Origin: Vibrio lentus
GTDB taxonomy: Bacteria; Pseudomonadota; Gammaproteobacteria; Enterobacterales; Vibrionaceae
Direction: 5' to 3'
Assembly: GCF_030409755.1 (NCBI RefSeq)
Contig: NZ_JAUFQE010000002.1
Coordinates: 868,001-932,000, forward strand
Length of the DNA stretch: 64,000 nucleotides
How positions within the stretch are numbered: position 1 is the stretch's first letter; every line of letters begins with the position of its first letter. Below, one piece after another: positions 61,273 through 64,000 of the stretch. The translations under genes were made by a program, and so were the position numbers. Under the pieces are notes generated by a model, which was not told the origin of the DNA, made no database searches, and saw nothing but the letters and a program-made list of their open reading frames with translations.

Positions 61273-61419
61273 ATTGCTTTGTTTTTGTTACATTGGTTTG
61301 CATAATTAGAGTGAAGTCACAGATGAAATCGATTGCAACGACAAAAACTACCATTGATATCGCACTTATTGCTTGAAATTGAGTTTAGTTTGTCTCGTAT
61401 TGATGAATAAATGAGAGAA

Positions 61420-61466
61420 AAAAGCCCAAGCTATCACTGAAATAATCAGGTTATGCTTGGGCTTAT
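61420..61466 (-). terminator. Rho-independent terminator of yohJK operon
   Basis: 10-bp stem AAGCCCAAGC / GCTTGGGCTT with a 23-nt loop; on the - strand TTTTTCTC follows. Confidence 0.8.
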
Positions 61467-61558
61467 TGATATCTGTAACGCTTAAAAGTCGCGAACCAGT
61501 GAGTTTAGCTATTTACCAACTCATCTATTAGAGCACGTATAAACCGTAATCAAAGTGG

Positions 61559-62236
61559 TTAAGAATAGAACCAAACTACAAGCGAAAATATACTCGGTGC
61601 GATAATCGAGGTAATGACGCCACAGAGAACAAGCGCTAGAGAACTGAATGCCGCATCTTCTTGGTTCTTTTCAGCACATGTCGCAGTGCCTAATGCGTGA
61701 GATACCGTGCCCATGGTTAACCCTCTGGCGATCGGGCTCTTAATGCCAATCAGGTTATAGATTGGGTAAGCAAAAATAGCCCCAAACAGACCAACAATCA
61801 AAACGAGAATCGCAGCAATAGCCGCTTCACCACCTAAATGGCTTGAGACTTCCATTGCGATAGGTGTGGTGACCGATTTACCCAGTAGGCTGGCAATTAG
61901 GCTTAAGTCTGCTTTAAAGGCGACCGCAATCAATGCTGTTGTTGTCATCGACATCACACTGCCCAGCGTGCAAGCAAAGGTGATGATGCGCCAGTTCGCT
62001 CGAATTTGAGGTAACTGTTCATATAGCGGATAAGCAAGCGCCACAACCGCAGGCTGAAGCATGTAAGTAATCCAAGTGTTGTCTGCGTAGTAGGTCTCGA
62101 AAGGGACCTTGAAGAACAACAGAATAGGAATAATGATGCCAATGCTGATCAGTAAAGGGTTGCACAGCGGTGAGTTCACTTTCTGGCTTACCCAGCGAGC
62201 AAATAGAAACACGACAATAGTGAGTAGAATCCACAT
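61559..62236 (-). CDS. yohK: LrgB/YohK-family membrane protein
   Basis: 225 aa with about seven hydrophobic helices (IIIPILLFFKVPFETYYADN, LLGKSVTTPIAMEVSSHLGG, GTVSHALGTATCAEKNQEDA). CidB/LrgB family, membrane partners of LrgA-type proteins, linked in Gram-positives to autolysis control and in others to pyruvate or small-metabolite export. 2 bp after yohJ, so one operon. Confidence 0.9.
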   Translation of the reverse strand: MWILLTIVVFLFARWVSQKVNSPLCNPLLISIGIIIPILLFFKVPFETYYADNTWITYMLQPAVVALAYPLYEQLPQIRANWRIITFACTLGSVMSMTTTALIAVAFKADLSLIASLLGKSVTTPIAMEVSSHLGGEAAIAAILVLIVGLFGAIFAYPIYNLIGIKSPIARGLTMGTVSHALGTATCAEKNQEDAAFSSLALVLCGVITSIIAPSIFSLVVWFYS

Positions 62237-62238
62237 GA

Positions 62239-62610
62239 TTATTTACCTCTCGAAAGCAAGCGGTCTAAGAACCATGATAGAGACACCAATACGATCAGCG
62301 TTCCGCCAACTGCACTTGCCATAATTGGTAGTGCATTGGCGATAAGCATGTCGAAGTGATCCATTAATCCAACACTGATTGGGACGAACAATAAGATCAT
62401 CAAACGAATAATCAGACTGGCTCCGGGCTGTACCCAATGTGAAGGGACGATACCTATCACCATGGCAGTAAATAGGATCAACATGCCAAAGATACTGCCT
62501 GGGATAGAGGTCTCTAGATATTGTTGTAACGCGTTGCCTGCAGTGAGAGCACCTATGATTAAGGTGAAGGAGATTAAGCAGTAAACGAGTTTGATCAATC
62601 TTTCTTTCAA
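62239..62610 (-). CDS. yohJ: LrgA/YohJ-family membrane protein
   Basis: 123 aa with four hydrophobic helices ([58 protein letters not shown]). LrgA/CidA family, UPF0299. Forms a pair with the overlapping-position downstream LrgB gene. Divergent terminator region upstream is shared with sbcB, 24 bp away. Confidence 0.88.
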   Translation of the reverse strand: MKERLIKLVYCLISFTLIIGALTAGNALQQYLETSIPGSIFGMLILFTAMVIGIVPSHWVQPGASLIIRLMILLFVPISVGLMDHFDMLIANALPIMASAVGGTLIVLVSLSWFLDRLLSRGK

Positions 62611-62634
62611 AGTGTCACATCTCTTGATAATGAA

Positions 62635-64000
62635 TTAACTAGCTAACTTTTCTACGTACTGATAAACCGCTTTCAAGATAGCCATTTTCTTCTCGTCGCT
62701 TTCATGTTCATGCGCGAGGTTTTCGAGGTTCAACATATAATCCTCTAAACGACTCTCATAATACTCACGACAGTGGTTAGCCCACTTAAGTTGTTCAGCT
62801 TCGTCTAGCGTCCATGGGAAATGGCGAGCGCGGTAACGGAACAACAAAGGCTTAATACGTTCGTCACTAAAAGTGATGCCCAGTGCTGCCAAGTTATTTG
62901 GGTCAGTTTCGCGAATGATGTTCATCGCGGTCTTGTCAGCTGGTGAAAAGAAGCCGTCGTAAAGGTGTGTGTCTACGTCATTGCTTTTCTCGTATTCACG
63001 CTCTTGTGAATATAAACCGATCAGCTTTTCACGGATCTCTGGATGTTCACGTAATAGGGCTAGATTCTTCAAACACTGTTGACGATCGATACCGATCGTT
63101 TCAGCATTTTCAGCAGTGAGCGTTTTTGCTGGCGCGAGAATAGGGCACTTGTTGAGTTGTACCAGTTTGATTGGTACTGGCAGTTCGTCTTCAGCAAGCT
63201 CACTGCGCTTGGTATAAAGCCTTTCTCTTAGTTCATCAGCATCCATTTCCAGTAAAGGACTTGGGTCTTTCGCTAGGTCGACCACGATAACTGCGTTTTG
63301 GTTAGTCGGATGCCACGCCATAGGCACCACCCAGCTTGTGTAATTACAATCACGACCGAACATGCCAGAAACGTGCATTAAAGGCGTCATGTTTACGATG
63401 TCGACTAAATCGTTCAACTTGCGCTTATGACGCATGTTGTAGAGGTAATCAAACATCTTAGGCTGTGCGGCCTTTAACTTCTTAGCCAGTTCGATAGTCG
63501 CAATAACATCAGCCATCGCGTCGTGCGCATTTTCGTGTTCGATGCCGTTTGCCACAGATAGGTGTTCCAGTTTGAAACTTGGAAAACCTTCATCGTTCGT
63601 TGGCCAGTTAATACCTTCAGGGCGCAGTGCATGAACCGCACGCATCACATCCAGTAAATCCCAACGTGAATTGCCGTTCTGCCAGCTCCACGCATATGGG
63701 TCGATAAAGTTACGGTAACAGGTATATCGCGTTACTTCGTCATCGAATCGAATGCTGTTATAGCCAAGGCTCGTCGTATTTGGCTTAGCAAGCTCGGCAT
63801 GAATCTTAGCGATAAACTCAGGCTCGGGTAGGCCTTGAGACATGGCTTTTTGAGGTGTAATACGGGTTATTAATGCAGCTTCAGGTCCAGGCAGATAATC
63901 AGCAGGAGGTTGGCAGTAGATAACCAAAGGCTCTCCGATAATATTGAAATCTTGGTCGGTACGAACACCGGCGAACTGACTCGGGCGATCTTTCGCTGGG
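62635..64000 (-). CDS. sbcB: Exodeoxyribonuclease I, 5' end outside window
   Basis: The frame stays open to the window edge (PAKDRPSQFAGVRTDQDFNI follows beyond the first in-window start), so about 25 N-terminal codons, including the first catalytic DxE motif, are missing. Present: VRFDDEVTRYTCYRNFIDPYA-like RFDDEVT, SRWDLLDVMRAVHALRPEGI, and the exonuclease motif NAHDAMADV. C-terminal exonuclease I helices follow. Degrades ssDNA 3'-5' in recombination and mismatch repair. Confidence 0.95.
   Translation of the reverse strand, partial: PAKDRPSQFAGVRTDQDFNIIGEPLVIYCQPPADYLPGPEAALITRITPQKAMSQGLPEPEFIAKIHAELAKPNTTSLGYNSIRFDDEVTRYTCYRNFIDPYAWSWQNGNSRWDLLDVMRAVHALRPEGINWPTNDEGFPSFKLEHLSVANGIEHENAHDAMADVIATIELAKKLKAAQPKMFDYLYNMRHKRKLNDLVDIVNMTPLMHVSGMFGRDCNYTSWVVPMAWHPTNQNAVIVVDLAKDPSPLLEMDADELRERLYTKRSELAEDELPVPIKLVQLNKCPILAPAKTLTAENAETIGIDRQQCLKNLALLREHPEIREKLIGLYSQEREYEKSNDVDTHLYDGFFSPADKTAMNIIRETDPNNLAALGITFSDERIKPLLFRYRARHFPWTLDEAEQLKWANHCREYYESRLEDYMLNLENLAHEHESDEKKMAILKAVYQYVEKLAS

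Noticed and set aside
1..64000. CRISPR arrays, tRNA/rRNA genes, IS elements or prophage
   Set aside because: No repeat-spacer pattern, no cloverleaf or rRNA-like sequence, no transposase/integrase or phage structural genes were recognised.

Overview
The window reads as chromosomal DNA of a Vibrio or close relative. The evidence is moderate GC, a complete CqsA/CqsS (CAI-1) quorum-sensing pair, and at the right end a block ihfA - relV - tpm - purT - cdd - yohKJ - sbcB that I recall in the same order on V. cholerae chromosome I. Species cannot be fixed from sequence reading alone.

Layout. 1-5.2 kb: the 3' part of a Cys/Met-metabolism PLP enzyme, then a low-GC accessory patch with a truncated accD remnant and secreted TPR/Sel1-repeat proteins, one frameshifted. 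5.2-12.7 kb: a YccS-like FUSC membrane protein, a GST, an MFS transporter broken by one TGA, a metallophosphoesterase, a YcxB-like protein, a methyltransferase and a LysR regulator. 12.9-18.4 kb: small membrane ORFs, an M19 dipeptidase-like protein, a DMT exporter, then a compact group (NifX-like, NqrM-like, DUF134 regulator, PaaI thioesterase) headed by a 22-bp perfect palindrome, followed by AraC and VOC genes. 18.7-25.4 kb: a prokaryotic ionotropic-glutamate-receptor-like channel, a PnuC + nucleoside phosphorylase NAD-precursor salvage operon with a possible attenuator, a YeiL-type regulator, a VirK/YbjX protein, and HU with a 48-aa basic protein. 25.6-39 kb: an old yellow enzyme, YceI, a large lipoprotein, LysR regulators, a Zur-box-preceded DUF1826 gene, VOC, WYL, MCP and ACT proteins, a metal-ligand-less MBL protein and a TauD-family gene frameshifted in a T7 run. 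39.1-41.1 kb: a 26-codon leader ORF with a consensus Shine-Dalgarno and mutually exclusive RNA pairings upstream of an ABC-F ATPase. 42.5-45.9 kb: convergent cqsS and cqsA. 46.2-53.3 kb: a MocR regulator with a divergent EamA exporter, DUF1090, a Zur operon (zur - gamma-carbonic anhydrase - COG0523 GTPase) with a perfect Zur palindrome, an XRE regulator and an SDR. 53.8-64 kb: ihfA, a translationally coupled sulfite dehydrogenase/cytochrome c operon, relV, tpm, purT (PurR box), cdd (CRP site), yohJ-yohK and sbcB (cut by the window edge).

Functional themes. Zinc starvation: the zur operon and the distant DUF1826 gene share the same ATGTTATAACAT operator core. Quorum sensing: the synthase and its cognate receptor lie side by side, and the receptor carries Phe at the position I align with the acyl-chain selectivity residue. 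Nucleotide/NAD salvage: pnuC-phosphorylase, cdd and purT. Redox: the Tat-exported molybdenum sulfite dehydrogenase and three c-type cytochromes. The best candidates for undescribed biology are the ABC-F leader switch, the palindrome/NifX/NqrM/DUF134 group, and the glutamate-receptor-like channel with a non-potassium pore sequence. Four genes (accD remnant, Sel1, MFS, TauD) are disrupted, which marks the left part as decaying accessory DNA.
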